From assembly GCA_021802225.1 (NCBI GenBank), contig JAKAAS010000167.1, positions 1 through 5,457 on the forward strand: a stretch of DNA of 5,457 nt, in the 5' to 3' direction. Both the position numbers and the translations under genes were made by a program. The notes under the pieces are model-generated. The model was given only the letters and a program-made list of their open reading frames with translations. It was not told the DNA's origin and searched no databases. How positions within the stretch are numbered: the first letter of the stretch is position 1; every line of letters begins with the position of its first letter. Of the stretch, positions 5,080 to 5,457 are shown piece by piece. This stretch comes from Bacillota bacterium (GTDB lineage: Bacteria > Bacillota_E > Sulfobacillia > Sulfobacillales > Sulfobacillaceae).

Positions 5080-5457
5080 GTGATACGAACAACGGTTTCC
5101 GAAATCGCCCAATGGTTGAATGTCCAAGTCAAGACCGTCCAGTGGTGGGACCGGGAAGGATGCTTGAAAGCGGGCGGGCCGCACCGTGACAGATCGCCGC
5201 TATTACACCCAAGACCAGATTCGGGAGTTTTGACAAGCAGTGGCGTACCGCGGACCCGGCAAACGGTCGTGAAGCCGGGTAAGTACCCAAGCAAGGCCCC
5301 GACCGCAAAAATCAGAGGCGGGCGCCGGAGGGGTTTTGTCTGGCCGGCGAACTCGGCGGGGGGGGGGAACTTTCACCGCAAGAAGTTCTTGGCTTAAAAT
5401 TGGCGCTGTTGAAGCCATTGAGGCCGGGACGGTCGGGTATCCTGATTATCGCTCACA
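5080..5457 (+). pseudogene. tnpA: Decayed IS607-family serine recombinase gene (tnpA), multiply frameshifted, 3' end outside window
   Basis: An intact IS607 TnpA has about 200 aa: a MerR-like helix-turn-helix followed by a serine-recombinase domain. Its pieces occur here in the right order but in changing frames. Frame 1 (5080-5170) gives the helix-turn-helix with WLNVQVKTVQWWDREG. Frame 2 (5171-5230) gives TDRRYYTQDQIREF, then TGA. Frame 1 (5230-5271) gives PRTRQTVV. Frame 2 (5273-5293) gives RVSTQA with the nucleophile-type Ser (AGT at 5282). Frame 3 (5295-5354) gives DRKNQRRAPEGFCLAGEL. Frame 1 (5365-5394) gives NFHRKKFLA, then TAA. Frame 2 (5396-5437) gives AVEAIEAGTVG. Frame 3 (5436-5456) gives ILIIAH. 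No single frame can make a working enzyme. The GTG at 5080 has no clear ribosome binding site, and TGA at 5068 blocks any earlier in-frame start. The element's partner tnpB would lie to the right, outside the window. Confidence 0.85.
5358..5367 (+). repeat. Ten-base poly-G run inside the recombinase remnant
   Basis: Ten consecutive G residues lie where intact IS607 TnpA proteins have a glycine-rich GGG-x-NF segment. The reading frame of the similarity changes across this tract. It may be a slippage site, or a place where a sequencing or assembly error would be likely. Confidence 0.6.

Overview
The window reads as chromosomal DNA from a moderately GC-rich, probably Gram-positive (Firmicutes-type) bacterium. 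Genes start with ATG or GTG, Shine-Dalgarno sequences are of the GGAGG/GAGGTG kind, and one operator matches the Fur box. A CbbY-like phosphatase next to a formate-tetrahydrofolate ligase would suit an organism with autotrophic or C1 metabolism, such as an acidophile of the Sulfobacillus type. That taxonomic guess is inference only; no rRNA or other marker is present.

Layout. (1) Bases 1-614, plus strand: the C-terminal two thirds of a D-2-hydroxyacid dehydrogenase of the glyoxylate/hydroxypyruvate reductase type, whose 5' end lies outside the window. (2) Bases 574-960, minus strand: a short three-helix membrane protein with HESAH and a distal N...P..P..DG motif, i.e. a minimal site-2-protease (M50) core. 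Its tail overlaps the dehydrogenase convergently by 41 bp. (3) Bases 1152-3569, plus strand: a two-gene operon of fhs (formate-tetrahydrofolate ligase) and a CbbY-like HAD phosphatase that begins on the base after the fhs stop. (4) Bases 3570-3726: an AT-rich gap with a strong sigma-A-type promoter whose spacer is filled by a Fur-box palindrome. (5) Bases 3727-4998: a 12-helix MFS transporter under that promoter. (6) Bases 4999-5079: a short gap with a perfect hairpin. (7) Bases 5080 to the end: the remains of an IS607-family serine recombinase gene (tnpA), still recognisable in sequence but broken by about seven frame changes, running off the right edge.

How the genes fit together. fhs and the phosphatase are probably co-transcribed and translationally coupled, linking formate entry into the folate C1 pool with clearance of a phosphorylated sugar or two-carbon by-product. 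A glyoxylate/hydroxypyruvate-type reductase nearby would fit a C1/C2 salvage theme, but it is a separate unit whose full context is not visible. The MFS gene is independent and probably iron-controlled.

The best leads are the Fur-controlled MFS gene, the unusually small M50-like protein, and the multi-frame fossil of the IS607 recombinase. I did not find a convincing new multi-gene system.
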